Assembly: GCF_028867935.1 (NCBI RefSeq)
Contig: NZ_JAPQNS010000023.1
Coordinates: forward strand, 1-64,000
Direction of reading: 5' to 3'
Length of the DNA: 64,000 nucleotides
DNA from: Flavobacterium sp. SUN052
GTDB taxonomy: Bacteria > Bacteroidota > Bacteroidia > Flavobacteriales > Flavobacteriaceae
Shown here: in pieces, positions 15,599-24,519 of the stretch
How the letters are laid out: each line of letters starts with the position of its first letter
Numbering within the stretch: the first letter of the stretch is position 1
The notes under the pieces: generated by a model
What the model was told of the DNA's origin: nothing
The model's database searches: none
What the model saw: the letters and a program-made list of their open reading frames with translations, nothing else
Translations under genes and position numbers: made by a program

Positions 15599-17725
15599 AT
15601 GAACCCAATTACTTACGACGGGCGCATTGCTGGCTTACTTAATATACCTGCCCGGCAAGTCGCCAACACTATTGAACTTCTCGACGGCGGAGCCACCGTG
15701 CCGTTCATTGCCCGCTACCGCAAAGAAGCAACTGGTCAGCTTGACGAGGTCCAGATTACCGCCATCCGCGATACGTACCAACGGTTACAAGAGCTTGACA
15801 AACGCCGGGAAGCTATTCTCAAAGCCATCAACGAACAGGGCAAGCTCACCGCCGAACTCAAAAAGAAAATAGACGCAGCCGACTCCATGACCGAGTTGGA
15901 AGATCTGTACCTGCCTTACAAGCAAAAACGAAAAACTCGCGCTACTATCGCCATTGAGCGAGGTCTGGAGCCGCTGGCCAACGTGATTTTTGCTCAAAAC
16001 GAAGCGAATCCCGAGCGAGCAGCACAACGGTTTCTGACAGATCAGGTTCCAACCATTGCCGATGCCCTGCAAGGTGCCCGCGACATTATCGCCGAGCGCG
16101 TAAACGAAGATGCCGACGCCCGGCAACGTATCCGCAACCTGTTCGAACGGGAGGCTATTGTTAAATCGGTGGTGAAGAAAGGAAAAGATGCTGAGGGCAT
16201 TAAGTACAAAGATTACTACGATTTTGCCGAAGCTCTTCGGCGTGTTCCGTCGCACCGCTTGCTGGCTATCCGACGGGGGGAGGCAGAAGGCTTTCTGTCG
16301 GTGAGCATCAGCCCCGACGAAGATGTAGCTATTGAACGCTTAGACCGGCAATTTTTAAGAGGTTTGCCAGGCAGCAAAGACCAAGTTGCATTGGCCATTC
16401 GCGACAGCTATAAGCGGCTTATCAAGCCGTCTATTGAAACCGAATTCGACAACAAATCAAAAGCGAAGGCTGATCTGGAAGCTATCAAGATTTTTGCGGA
16501 TAACCTCCGCCAGCTTCTTCTCAGTCCACCCTTGGGGCAAAAACGGGTTTTGGCTATTGACCCCGGTTACCGAACGGGTTGTAAAACTGTAGTAATCGAC
16601 GCGCAGGGCAACCTTCTGGCTGACACGCTCTTGCACCTATTTTTGTCGGATAGCCAGAAACAGCAGGCAGCAACCACCGTGCAACGCTTGGTGAAGCAAT
16701 ACCAAATTGAAGCCATTGCCATTGGTAACGGCACTGGTGGTCGTGAAACCGAAGCGTTCATCCGCGGGCTGGGTCTCGATGCAGCCATCGCCATTTTTGT
16801 AGTCAGCGAACAGGGGGCATCTGTTTATTCCGCATCGGATGTGGCTCGCGAGGAGTTTCCCGATAAAGACGTAACCGTAAGGGGAGCCATCAGCATTGGT
16901 CGACGCTTAATGGACCCATTGGCTGAGCTGGTTAAAATTGACCCCAAGTCGATTGGTGTCGGGCAATATCAGCACGATGTGGAGCAAAACGCGCTCAAAA
17001 CCAGTCTGGACGACGTAGTGGGCAGTTGTGTGAACTCCGTAGGCGTTGCTCTTAATACAGCTAGTGCCCATTTGCTGCGGTACATTTCGGGACTGGGACC
17101 ACAAATAGCCCAAAATATTGTACAGTATCGCGCTCAGAACGGCCCATTCAATAGTCGTGAACAACTGAAAAAAGTACCTCGTCTTGGCCCTAAAGCCTAT
17201 GAGCAATGCGCCGGTTTCTTACGCATCGAAGGGGGTAAACATCCATTGGACAACAGCGCTGTTCACCCCGAAAGCTATGCTGTAGTGGAGCGCATGGCCG
17301 CTGACCTCAACGCCACCGTTGCCGATCTGATTCGCAAGCCCGAACTCCGCAAACAAATCCGTCCCGAACGGTATGTGACACCTACTGTTGGCCTACCCAC
17401 TCTCCGCGATATTGTAGCCGAACTCGATAAGCCAGGCCGCGACCCCCGCGAACAACTTTCGGTGTTTGCTTTCGATGAACGGATCAAGAGTATGGAAGAT
17501 CTGCACGAAGGTATGGTGCTCGACGGAGTCGTCACAAACGTGACAGCCTTTGGTGCTTTTGTGGATATTGGCGTAAAACAGGATGGTCTGGTACACGTGT
17601 CGCAGCTGGCGCATCAGTTCGTGAAAGACCCACGCGAAGTAGTCAAGGTGTACCAAAAAGTAAAAGTACGCGTTACTGAGGTGGATTTAGCCCGTAAACG
17701 CATTGCTTTGACAATGAAGATTTAG
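15599..17725 (+). CDS. tex: Tex-family transcription accessory protein, S1 RNA-binding
   Basis: Cytoplasmic nucleic-acid-binding protein of the Tex/YhgF family. Order of domains: N-terminal helical region with FIARYRKEATGQLDEVQI at about 38-55; YqgF/RNase-H-like central domain (LAIDPGYRTGCKTVVID near 315-331, with IAIGNGTGGRETE further on); helix-hairpin-helix repeats (GLGPQIAQNIVQYR and VPRLGPKAYEQCAGFLRI, about 495-545); and a C-terminal S1 domain at about 635-705 (GVVTNVTAFGAFVDIG). The ATG at 15599 gives 708 residues, close to the usual length, and the start MNPITYDGRIAGLLN is typical. It has its own spacer upstream and the lipoprotein peptidase only 14 bp downstream, so the two may be co-transcribed. 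Confidence 0.93.
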   Translation: MNPITYDGRIAGLLNIPARQVANTIELLDGGATVPFIARYRKEATGQLDEVQITAIRDTYQRLQELDKRREAILKAINEQGKLTAELKKKIDAADSMTELEDLYLPYKQKRKTRATIAIERGLEPLANVIFAQNEANPERAAQRFLTDQVPTIADALQGARDIIAERVNEDADARQRIRNLFEREAIVKSVVKKGKDAEGIKYKDYYDFAEALRRVPSHRLLAIRRGEAEGFLSVSISPDEDVAIERLDRQFLRGLPGSKDQVALAIRDSYKRLIKPSIETEFDNKSKAKADLEAIKIFADNLRQLLLSPPLGQKRVLAIDPGYRTGCKTVVIDAQGNLLADTLLHLFLSDSQKQQAATTVQRLVKQYQIEAIAIGNGTGGRETEAFIRGLGLDAAIAIFVVSEQGASVYSASDVAREEFPDKDVTVRGAISIGRRLMDPLAELVKIDPKSIGVGQYQHDVEQNALKTSLDDVVGSCVNSVGVALNTASAHLLRYISGLGPQIAQNIVQYRAQNGPFNSREQLKKVPRLGPKAYEQCAGFLRIEGGKHPLDNSAVHPESYAVVERMAADLNATVADLIRKPELRKQIRPERYVTPTVGLPTLRDIVAELDKPGRDPREQLSVFAFDERIKSMEDLHEGMVLDGVVTNVTAFGAFVDIGVKQDGLVHVSQLAHQFVKDPREVVKVYQKVKVRVTEVDLARKRIALTMKI

Positions 17726-17739
17726 TACTTTTCCCACGT

Positions 17740-18315
17740 ATGCTGACAACCACTGCTCGGGCTACACTCAAGCCCGCCCTCCTTCTCCTGACCCTCTCGC
17801 TTAGCCTGTCGTCGTGCAGTCTGTTTGGCCCTTCGTCGGCTCCTGTTGCAACCCGCAAACCCGTTGCGAAAGCCCCTGCCAAGCCTACCGGTAAAGTGGT
17901 GGATGCTAAAACCTACCAGAAAGGCTATGTGGGACAAATTGTGCGCGTAGCTCGTACCTACACCGGCGTCCCCTATCGATCGGGCGGCAACACGATGTCG
18001 GGCATCGATTGTTCGGGATTGATTGCAGCTGTGTTTAACACGGTTGGGCTGAAAATGCCGCGCATCTCCTGGCAACAATCCGAAGTAGGTTACGAAGTTG
18101 AAGTCAATGCCATTCGCCCCGGCGACCTGTTATTTTTTGTGCCCGATAAAGGTAAATCAGGCTATGTGTCGCATGCGGCCATCGTGACCGAGGTAAACAA
18201 TTATGATTCTGATATTCGGTTTATTCACGCTTCATCCTCTCGGGGCGTACGCGAAGACAATCTGTATTCGTCCTATTTCAAAGGCCGATTTGTGAAGGCT
18301 TTGAGGCCATTTTGA
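17740..18315 (+). CDS. NlpC/P60 (C40) cell-wall peptidase, lipoprotein
   Basis: Envelope lipoprotein: signal with lipobox LSSC (Cys26), a Pro/Ala/Lys linker to about residue 55, then an NlpC/P60 domain. The catalytic cysteine is Cys91 in SGIDCSGL, with His145 in VSHAAIVTE and His163 in FIHASSSRGV. It is expected to cut peptidoglycan stem peptides. It follows tex by 14 bp and ends just before a strong bidirectional terminator. Confidence 0.88.
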   Translation: MLTTTARATLKPALLLLTLSLSLSSCSLFGPSSAPVATRKPVAKAPAKPTGKVVDAKTYQKGYVGQIVRVARTYTGVPYRSGGNTMSGIDCSGLIAAVFNTVGLKMPRISWQQSEVGYEVEVNAIRPGDLLFFVPDKGKSGYVSHAAIVTEVNNYDSDIRFIHASSSRGVREDNLYSSYFKGRFVKALRPF

Positions 18316-18325
18316 GCCTGCATGT

Positions 18326-18368
18326 AAACGAAAAAGGCCGCCTTTAATACGGGCGGCCTTTTTCGTTT
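18326..18368. terminator. Strong bidirectional terminator
   Basis: Perfect 17-bp stem (AAACGAAAAAGGCCGCC / GGCGGCCTTTTTCGTTT) with a 9-nt loop; A tracts and T tracts on both sides serve the convergent NlpC and GIY-YIG genes. Confidence 0.9.
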
Positions 18369-18376
18369 GGGCTGGT

Positions 18377-18631
18377 TTATTTCGTAGCTTCTTCTGGAGC
18401 AAAGAACTCAACCCATTGTTCCGGCGTACGGTATTTGAGTTTCATTTCTAAAGACGACGATTCCCGACGTGTTTCAAACGAACGTTGGTATTTCACCTCC
18501 CAGGGCTTGCCCTCTGCGGTGGCGGGAATTGCTTTAGCATTATGCTGCCAGAGCGCAATTCTCAAATCTTTAGCCTGACCAATGTAGTACTGGTCAGTTG
18601 AAGGGCTGTAAATGATATAGACTGTATGCAT
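18377..18631 (-). CDS. GIY-YIG domain endonuclease-like protein
   Basis: 84-residue single-domain protein of the UvrC/YhbQ type. YIIYSPSTDQYYIGQA (5-20) is the GIY-YIG motif in the form IIY...YIG; the conserved arginine lies in the following helix (DLRIALWQHN), and a glutamate in SSLEMKLKY closes the active site. Many such small proteins in Bacteroidota have no known role. It lies just downstream of the tRNA gene on the same strand. Confidence 0.85.
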   Translation of the reverse strand: MHTVYIIYSPSTDQYYIGQAKDLRIALWQHNAKAIPATAEGKPWEVKYQRSFETRRESSSLEMKLKYRTPEQWVEFFAPEEATK

Positions 18632-18674
18632 ACATTTCTTGGATACCTCTCAAAGCTAAGTAAAGCTAGCAAAT

Positions 18675-18700
18675 AAAAAAAGCTACCAATGGTAGCTTTT
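18675..18700 (-). terminator. Terminator downstream of the tRNA gene
   Basis: Arms AAAAGCTACC / GGTAGCTTTT (18678-18687, 18691-18700) around AAT; on the minus strand the stem runs into a T run (complement of A at 18675-18680). Confidence 0.75.
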
Positions 18701-18706
18701 ACTTAG

Positions 18707-18780
<74 letters not shown>

Positions 18781-18865
18781 GTTTCGACGACTATTGCGCC
18801 TTAGCGGATGCAAAACTGCACAATTTGTCGCCGTTTGTCAAGCAAAGAAGGCTGATTTTTTAAAT

Positions 18866-19315
18866 TTACTGGTCAAGCATTTCGGCATCAGCCAAAATAT
18901 AGTTCAGTTCATATATATTATCAGCATTCAATTTAAGGACTCCGCGGAACGTCCGGCGCTCGTCCGTTTTAAATTTCTTACCTGCTTTTTTGAACTTCAG
19001 CGACACAACCGACTCAGGCCCAGCTCCTCCGCAAAAGAAACAAGCACTGTACGGAAATGCTGACAATACATACAGATTCGACTCAAGGTCAACGGGCAAC
19101 ACGTAACCAGTGAGGTCAACTTGTTTGCCGTTTAATTTTTGAACACTTGGTCCAAACGTAGGATAAAGCATGTAAACCGACTCCTCGGCGTACCACTTTT
19201 TCTTGAACGTAACATCACGCAGGGCCTCCCACGTTAGTTTAACGGGTTCAGCCGCTGGGATGAAAGCCAGCAAAAACAAGCTGAGAAAGGCCGGAAAGAG
19301 CAGCAAACGCTTCAT
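18866..19315 (-). CDS. DUF3299-like exported protein
   Basis: 149 residues with an N-terminal signal (about 1-22). The block VDLTGYVLPVDLESNLYVLSAF followed by ACFFCGGAGPESVV (Cys92 and Cys95) matches the DUF3299 pattern as I recall it: a small OB-like fold with a CxxC that may bind a metal. Found in periplasmic proteins next to ABC-type export genes in other bacteria; here it stands alone, divergent from the histidine kinase. Function unknown. Confidence 0.65.
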   Translation of the reverse strand: MKRLLLFPAFLSLFLLAFIPAAEPVKLTWEALRDVTFKKKWYAEESVYMLYPTFGPSVQKLNGKQVDLTGYVLPVDLESNLYVLSAFPYSACFFCGGAGPESVVSLKFKKAGKKFKTDERRTFRGVLKLNADNIYELNYILADAEMLDQ

Positions 19316-19421
19316 TAGATAGGATTATCAGTTTGTATAAGATGTAAAATTACGAATTCATTACTTTTACTGTATGCAATTTATGTCGATCTATGTTCCA
19401 ATACGACTAAGAAGACTATAA

Positions 19422-20981
19422 TTGCAAGCTCGAATTGTACTGCCGTTGGAAACACCAGACGAATATAAACACCAAACGAACACGACTCCGTTCCGATTGC
19501 ATCGTCTTTATACGACTGCACTTGTCGGATTAGCTATCCTATTGACGGCTGGCCAGGGAGTCACGCAGTGGCAGCTAAACAGAATCCAGAAAAAAATTCT
19601 GATAATCCGATACGCTTCCTTACAGCGGCATCAGAGTCAGCAATTACTGAGCAAAACCCTACAACTCCGCAACTCAACGTCAGAAACCGATTTTTTGGTT
19701 TATCGAACCGAGTTAAAGCAAATATTTGCCGGTTTTGAGTCAAGTTATCAACAGAGCAGTCAAGGGCGCGTTTTTGACAACGATATTCAGATTCCCAATA
19801 GTGATCTGATCAATCGGCTCTACGCCGATATTAAACCCTACTATGATTCGCTCAGCCGGTCGACGCGTACCATCAGTTCATTCCAAACAAGCAGCGAGGT
19901 CCATTCAACCGTCGGAAATCTGGCTTTTCGGCAGTTGTTGAGTAGCCAGAAACCGTTTCTGGAAAAAACAGACATTATTGTTCGTGAATATAATACGGAG
20001 ATACGGGATCAACTTACCCTACTGCAATGGGTTGAGATAGCCTTCTATGCATTAACAATTCTGGTGGTGTTATTGATTGCATTGCGTGTTTTCAGACCGG
20101 CTATTCGACAATTAAAACAAACCATTGATCAGCTTGTTACGGCAGAAAACACGACTGGCGAATCAAACCGAAAACTTGTGCGACTCAACAAATCGTTGCA
20201 CGAAGCCCGGCAGCGGCTTTTTCAGGCAACAAAACAACAGCATCAGCAAGAAATCAATGAACAGAAACTCCGGGCTTCTTCGCTTATTGCCGGGCAGGAA
20301 GAAGAACGGAAACGACTATCTCGCGAACTGCACGATGGGCTCGGCCAAATGTTGACCGGAATAAAACTCCAGGTTGAGGGGCTTGAAACCCACCTTAACC
20401 GCTCTCCAAATTTTGATGATCTATCAGCCAGCAAACGACTCAAATCGCTGAAAGATCTCATCACGCAAACCATCAGCGAAACCCGTAGTATTTCGAATGA
20501 TTTAATGCCGAGCGTTTTGAGCGATTTTGGCATTATACCGGCGCTGAAAATGCTGGCTGAAACTGCTTTGATGAACCAACCTAAAGGAACCTCATTGCAG
20601 TCGGATGTTCGGTTTGAAACAAATTTACCGACCGGCAGACTTGATAAACAGGTAGAAATTTCTCTCTACCGAATTACTCAGGAAGCAGTTACCAATGCCA
20701 TTAGGCATGGCAAACCTACCCAGATTACAATTGATTTAATTGAACGCGAAAACTACTTACATTTGGTGGTTACTGACAATGGAAAAGGATTTCAAATAGA
20801 ACGGTTAAACGAACCTTACGGCCCCTCGCAGGGGATACACAATATGCAGGAACGAACAAAATTGCTGAATGGACGCTTTAAGATACGTTCGGCACCCGAT
20901 AAAGGAACTAGGCTATTTGTCAGTATACCGTACCAACTACACTATTCAACGTATGAACATGATACGATTAATGCTCGTTGA
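19422..20981 (+). CDS. NarL-type sensor histidine kinase
   Basis: Inner-membrane sensor: first membrane helix at about 31-48, a helical extracytoplasmic region of about 155 residues, second helix near 204-224, then a coiled-coil signalling helix and HisKA_3 domain with phospho-acceptor His304 in RKRLSRELHDGLGQ. The HATPase_c domain follows (ITQEAVTNAIRHG, LVVTDNGKGF). The start is unusual: an in-frame TAA at 19419-19421 is immediately followed by TTG at 19422, and no ATG occurs before the first helix, so a TTG (19422 or 19446) start is implied. The 3' end overlaps the response-regulator gene by 23-29 nt, so they form a coupled pair. Confidence 0.87.
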   Translation: MQARIVLPLETPDEYKHQTNTTPFRLHRLYTTALVGLAILLTAGQGVTQWQLNRIQKKILIIRYASLQRHQSQQLLSKTLQLRNSTSETDFLVYRTELKQIFAGFESSYQQSSQGRVFDNDIQIPNSDLINRLYADIKPYYDSLSRSTRTISSFQTSSEVHSTVGNLAFRQLLSSQKPFLEKTDIIVREYNTEIRDQLTLLQWVEIAFYALTILVVLLIALRVFRPAIRQLKQTIDQLVTAENTTGESNRKLVRLNKSLHEARQRLFQATKQQHQQEINEQKLRASSLIAGQEEERKRLSRELHDGLGQMLTGIKLQVEGLETHLNRSPNFDDLSASKRLKSLKDLITQTISETRSISNDLMPSVLSDFGIIPALKMLAETALMNQPKGTSLQSDVRFETNLPTGRLDKQVEISLYRITQEAVTNAIRHGKPTQITIDLIERENYLHLVVTDNGKGFQIERLNEPYGPSQGIHNMQERTKLLNGRFKIRSAPDKGTRLFVSIPYQLHYSTYEHDTINAR

Positions 20982-21627
20982 TGACCACGCTATCGTCCGG
21001 GATGGCATCCGACTGTTACTTGAACAGGTCGAAGATTTTCAAATTACCGACGAAGCTACTGACGGCGAAGAAGCTTTGGAAAAACTCAAAAAAGCCGATG
21101 CAGAGTCAACTAGGCCTGATGTTGTGCTGATGGACATCTCGCTACCGGGTATGTCGGGGATTCAAACAGCCCAGACGATTACCCGCCATCACAAGCAGAT
21201 TCGAGTACTTATGTTGTCGATGCACAACAACGAAGACTATATTTTGCGGTCAGTTGAAGCTGGTGCAGCCGGATATTTGCTGAAAGATACCTCGTCAGAC
21301 GAGATGGTAAAGGCCATACGGACAGTAGCCAACGGGGAAAAATACTATAGCTCGCCTGTTGCTACCATTATTCTGAATGGTTATATGCAGCAGTTGAAGA
21401 AAGGCGATAAATCAGTTGTTAAAACAACCCGGCGATCTAAGCTTTCAAAAAAAGAGAAAGAGATTCTCCAGTTTCTGGTTGAAGGTATGAGCAGCCGCGA
21501 AATTGCCGAGAAACTACAGCTCAGTGTACGCACAGTGGACAACCATCGCGCCAATATGATGCGCCGATTACAGGTGCGCAATGCTGCCGAATTGGTTAAA
21601 ACTGCCGTTGAGGAGAAATTACTGTGA
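20953..21627 (+). CDS. NarL/FixJ-family response regulator
   Basis: 224 residues from the ATG at 20953 (a second ATG at 20959 would serve). Receiver domain: acidic pocket DDH near the start, phospho-acceptor aspartate in VVLMDISLPG, lysine in YLLKDTSSDE. The C-terminal LuxR helix-turn-helix is LSKKEKEILQFLVEGMSSRE and the following recognition helix VRTVDNHRANMMRRL. The start lies inside the 3' end of the histidine kinase gene, its probable partner. Target genes unknown; the peroxiredoxin is directly downstream beyond a terminator. Confidence 0.9.
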   Translation: MNMIRLMLVDDHAIVRDGIRLLLEQVEDFQITDEATDGEEALEKLKKADAESTRPDVVLMDISLPGMSGIQTAQTITRHHKQIRVLMLSMHNNEDYILRSVEAGAAGYLLKDTSSDEMVKAIRTVANGEKYYSSPVATIILNGYMQQLKKGDKSVVKTTRRSKLSKKEKEILQFLVEGMSSREIAEKLQLSVRTVDNHRANMMRRLQVRNAAELVKTAVEEKLL

Positions 21628-21657
21628 ACCTTCCAGGCTAACGCTTACGTTACTTTT

Positions 21658-21681
21658 AAAACCGGCCCAAAAGCCGGTTTT
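21658..21681 (+). terminator. Terminator after the response regulator
   Basis: 9-bp stem AAAACCGGC / GCCGGTTTT with a 6-nt loop. The T run is short. Confidence 0.65.
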
Positions 21682-21739
21682 ACAGTTTTAGAGTACTACA
21701 TAAAGTAGATAGACTTTTAACTTTTAAACTCTTTTCATT

Positions 21740-22375
21740 ATGTCACTTCGCTTAGGAGACATTGCGCCGGATTTTGAAGCCGACACTACCCAGGGACACA
21801 TTCATTTTCATGAGTGGCTGGGTGATTCATGGGGCATGTTTTTCTCACACCCTGCCGACTTCACGCCGGTTTGTACTACAGAGCTGGGCCGTACGGCTCT
21901 GTTAAAAGACGATTTTGCCAAACGTAATGTAAAAGTAATCGCTATAAGCGTGGATAGCCTGGAATCGCACAACCGCTGGACTCCTGACATAAAGGATGTA
22001 ACCGGGTCGGAGGTAAACTTCCCGATTGTGGCCGACCCTGACCGCAAAATAGCGGAGTTATACGATATGATTCACCCCAATGCAAGCGAGAAAGCAACAG
22101 TGCGTTCTGTATTTGTGATTGGACCAGACAAGAAGATCAAGCTAACCCTAACGTACCCAGCCTCTACAGGCCGTAATTTTAATGAGTTGCTGCGGGTAAT
22201 TGACTCGCTGCAATTGACGGCAAATTACCAGGTTGCGACTCCCGCCGACTGGCAGGATGGTGAAGATGTAATTGTTACACCCGCTGTAACGAATGATCAA
22301 TTGGAGGAGAAGTTTCCAAAAGGAGTGACGTTTGTGAAGCCCTATTTACGGAAAACTCCACAACCGAATAAATAA
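21740..22375 (+). CDS. 1-Cys peroxiredoxin (Prx6 family)
   Basis: Cytosolic thiol peroxidase that reduces hydrogen peroxide and organic hydroperoxides. The peroxidatic cysteine is Cys45 in DFTPVCTTELG, the form with Val-Cys-Thr-Thr-Glu typical of Prx6. The long C-terminal domain (about 160-211, with PADWQDGEDVIV and FPKGVTFVKPYLR) is also diagnostic and gives the usual length of 211. It has its own terminator upstream and downstream, so it is monocistronic. Confidence 0.93.
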   Translation: MSLRLGDIAPDFEADTTQGHIHFHEWLGDSWGMFFSHPADFTPVCTTELGRTALLKDDFAKRNVKVIAISVDSLESHNRWTPDIKDVTGSEVNFPIVADPDRKIAELYDMIHPNASEKATVRSVFVIGPDKKIKLTLTYPASTGRNFNELLRVIDSLQLTANYQVATPADWQDGEDVIVTPAVTNDQLEEKFPKGVTFVKPYLRKTPQPNK

Positions 22376-22723
22376 CGGATTTAGTTTACCAGAAACGGGT
22401 TGGATAGCGCAACAAAATCGTGCGTTAACCAACCCGTTTTCATTGGCAAATAAGTGTCTCCACTTGCTTGCTTACATAATAATGAGTAGCTTTTTAGATA
22501 AAAAGAGGATGCTTTTTCAATGTCATATGTCAAAAGTAGTGATATGAATTTTATTTGGTAAACTTCCGCAAACTATTGTTGCTCAAAACTTTCATTATTG
22601 AGTGAACGGTAATTTTAGCAAAACATTTACCGTTTCAGGCACGTAAAATGGTATCTATTCAGCGGCCGAAACAATGGCGCGTATCATTCTGTTAGGCTTA
22701 AGTACATAAATCCTATCAACGTT
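22376..22723. other. 348-bp gap without a gene
   Basis: It holds the peroxiredoxin terminator (22393-22440) and a second inverted repeat, AACGGTAA / TTACCGTT (22605-22612 and 22627-22634), in an AT-rich stretch upstream of the small membrane protein; the latter could be an operator or leader hairpin. No open frame worth calling. Confidence 0.5.
22393..22440 (+). terminator. Terminator after the peroxiredoxin gene
   Basis: 19-bp arms 22393-22411 and 22421-22439 with two mismatches, 9-nt loop, ending in TTTT. Core AAACGGGTTGG / CCAACCCGTTT. Confidence 0.8.
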
Positions 22724-22966
22724 ATGGCAAAGAACAAAGAAAATCAGCACAGCGAAGGTCCAGTAGCTGAGGCTATTGAACAACAAACATCAAAGATCCC
22801 TTCTGATCTATTTCTTTGGGCTGCCTTAGGCTCGATGGGAGTTTCACTAGCGCTGAAAATTCAGGGTGAAGACACCAAGGCTTTATTTGTAGGCCAGTGG
22901 GCGGCACCGTTTTTGATTTTAGGGCTTTACAATAAGTTAGTGAAGCTCGAAGGATCTAACGGATAA
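22724..22966 (+). CDS. Small membrane protein, unknown function
   Basis: 80 residues: hydrophilic N-terminus (MAKNKENQHSEG), then two short hydrophobic segments (about 29-44 and 54-70) separated by QGEDTKA. No signal cleavage site. Similar short proteins are common in Cytophagales, but no family is recognised. It is preceded by an AT-rich leader with an inverted repeat and followed by a large hairpin repeat. Confidence 0.6.
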   Translation: MAKNKENQHSEGPVAEAIEQQTSKIPSDLFLWAALGSMGVSLALKIQGEDTKALFVGQWAAPFLILGLYNKLVKLEGSNG

Positions 22967-22977
22967 AAACAGTTGGC

Positions 22978-23051
22978 AGTAAGCAGTGAGCAGTTGGCAA
23001 AAGAGTAGTACGTTTTACCTAGTGCTCACTGCCAACTGCTCACTGCTTACT
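22978..23051. repeat. Intergenic inverted repeat (22-bp perfect arms)
   Basis: Arms at 22978-22999 and 23030-23051 are perfect complements (core AGCAGTGAGCAGTTGGCA) with a 30-nt loop. The right arm runs into the promoter-like TACTTTTG of the lysozyme gene. Member of the CAGTGA-word hairpin family. Confidence 0.8.
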
Positions 23052-23058
23052 ACTTTTG
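23051..23058 (+). promoter_or_regulatory. TAnnTTTG match just before the lysozyme start
   Basis: TACTTTTG matches the -7 consensus exactly but lies only 3 nt before the ATG at 23062, so transcription would begin at or inside the start codon. Either the mRNA is nearly leaderless or the match is chance. Confidence 0.25.
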
Positions 23059-23061
23059 TGC

Positions 23062-23838
23062 ATGTCTTTACGCGTTCTTCTCCGTTTTCTAATCCGTCGA
23101 TATGAGTTTTGGATAGCCCTCTTTGTGCTTATTCTGGGCATTTGGGGCGTTCGTTCCTGCGGCAAAAAAGATGTCGAAAAGAACTGGCAGCGAATCTCTG
23201 CTTATGGGATCAACTTCCCGATGCACTACACTACGCATGGATTTGATGTGTCGAAGCACAACGGCCGAATTGATTGGAAACGGGTGGGCCAAATGGAAGC
23301 GGAGGGTGTTCGTATGAAATTCGTGTACATCAAAGCCACCGAAGGTGCTACCCTCTCCGACAAGCAATTTTCTCAAAATTGGAAAGGTGCCGGTAAAGTG
23401 GGGATACCCCGTGGTGCTTACCATTTCTACCATCCTACCCGCGACCCTGATAAACAGGCGAGGAACTTCATCAAACAGGTTACGCTTAAACCCGGTGACC
23501 TAGCCCCGGCTCTTGATTTTGAGGTGGTCAACGGTGTAGGCGACGAGAAACTGATTGCCGGGTTGCAACAATGGCTCGATGTGATTGAAGACCACTACGG
23601 AATCAAGCCCATTATCTATACTAACGGGAGTTTGTATCGGCGATACATTAAAGGCAACTTCAACAAGTATCCACTCTGGATAGCTGATTACTCCAACACG
23701 CATCTTAACGATTACAACCCAGACAAACTCTATATCTGGCAACACAGCCAAAGTGGCTACGTAAAGGGCATTCGCGGGCAAGTCGACATCAACACGTTTG
23801 TAATGGACTCGATACGATTAGCTGAGTTGCGGTTGTGA
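23062..23838 (+). CDS. Glycoside hydrolase family 25 lysozyme, membrane-anchored
   Basis: 258 residues from the ATG at 23062; the open frame itself extends two codons further to a TTG. A single N-terminal membrane helix (about 12-32, ending at VRSCGKK) anchors a periplasmic GH25 domain. GFDVSKHNGRIDW holds the first catalytic-site aspartate, FVYIKATEGA the second conserved block, and ALDFEVV the DxE pair expected to cleave the beta-1,4 bond of peptidoglycan. PLWIADYSN and the late DINTF motif are typical. It may work with the NlpC/P60 peptidase at 17740. Confidence 0.9.
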   Translation: MSLRVLLRFLIRRYEFWIALFVLILGIWGVRSCGKKDVEKNWQRISAYGINFPMHYTTHGFDVSKHNGRIDWKRVGQMEAEGVRMKFVYIKATEGATLSDKQFSQNWKGAGKVGIPRGAYHFYHPTRDPDKQARNFIKQVTLKPGDLAPALDFEVVNGVGDEKLIAGLQQWLDVIEDHYGIKPIIYTNGSLYRRYIKGNFNKYPLWIADYSNTHLNDYNPDKLYIWQHSQSGYVKGIRGQVDINTFVMDSIRLAELRL

Positions 23839-23896
23839 GAGGGCAACTTTCGGGTTCAACTTGCTTTTTGTAGATTTACTAAAAATTAGCTATCCG

Positions 23897-24139
23897 ATGA
23901 ACTGGAAAGACTATATTCATTCCGACGAGACTATCTTACAGGGTAAGCCCGTCATCAAAGGAACCCGGCTATCAGTCGAATTAATTCTTAGCCGATTAGC
24001 CAACGGCTGGACAGAAGCCATGATTTTTGAAAGCTACCCGACGCTATCTCCCAAAGCGATTCAGGCAGTTTATGCTTTCCTGCTAGATACCATCAAAGAC
24101 GACGTGTTTTATATTTCTTCTGTCCGCCAGGCAGCATGA
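23897..24139 (+). CDS. DUF433 antitoxin-like protein
   Basis: 80 residues from the ATG at 23897 (MNWKDYIHSDETILQGKPVIKG). The block HSDETILQGKPVIKGTRLSV and the following helix-turn-helix (ILSRLANGWTEAMIFESYPTLS) are the DUF433 signature; such proteins pair with PIN-like toxins. The stop overlaps the toxin start (ATGA at 24136-24139). Confidence 0.88.
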   Translation: MNWKDYIHSDETILQGKPVIKGTRLSVELILSRLANGWTEAMIFESYPTLSPKAIQAVYAFLLDTIKDDVFYISSVRQAA

Positions 24140-24504
24140 TTCCACCAGAACTTCGGTGGTTGGCCGACGAAAACTTTCCCGTTCCATCATTTCGGTTATT
24201 GGAGCAACACGGTTGGGATATTACCCACGTCGGACTTTTTGACGCAGGTATTCCCGACACTACCGTTCTACAATATGCTATCGCCGAAAACCGAATTTTA
24301 TTAACCTTCGATAGTGATCTTGGAACGCTGATTTTCCGAGATGGTTACCGACCACCTGGCCTTGTCTATTTCCGGCTAACTGACTATCTTCCTGATGAGC
24401 CGGGGCAGTTTATGCTAACCATGAAGGCCAACAATTGGCCGTTTGTTGGCAACTTGTGTGTTGTGGATGACGATACCAAGCGAATTCGGCCAATCCCAAT
24501 TTAA
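24136..24504 (+). CDS. DUF5615 PIN-like toxin / nuclease
   Basis: 122 residues. WLADENFP holds the first conserved acidic pair; LLTFDSDLGTLIF holds the second; this is the DUF5615 (Mut7-C/PIN-like) pattern. Presumed RNase toxin neutralised by the overlapping DUF433 protein. The DUF433-DUF5615 order is the usual one. Confidence 0.88.
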   Translation: MIPPELRWLADENFPVPSFRLLEQHGWDITHVGLFDAGIPDTTVLQYAIAENRILLTFDSDLGTLIFRDGYRPPGLVYFRLTDYLPDEPGQFMLTMKANNWPFVGNLCVVDDDTKRIRPIPI

Positions 24505-24519
24505 CTTGACAAACTCTAC

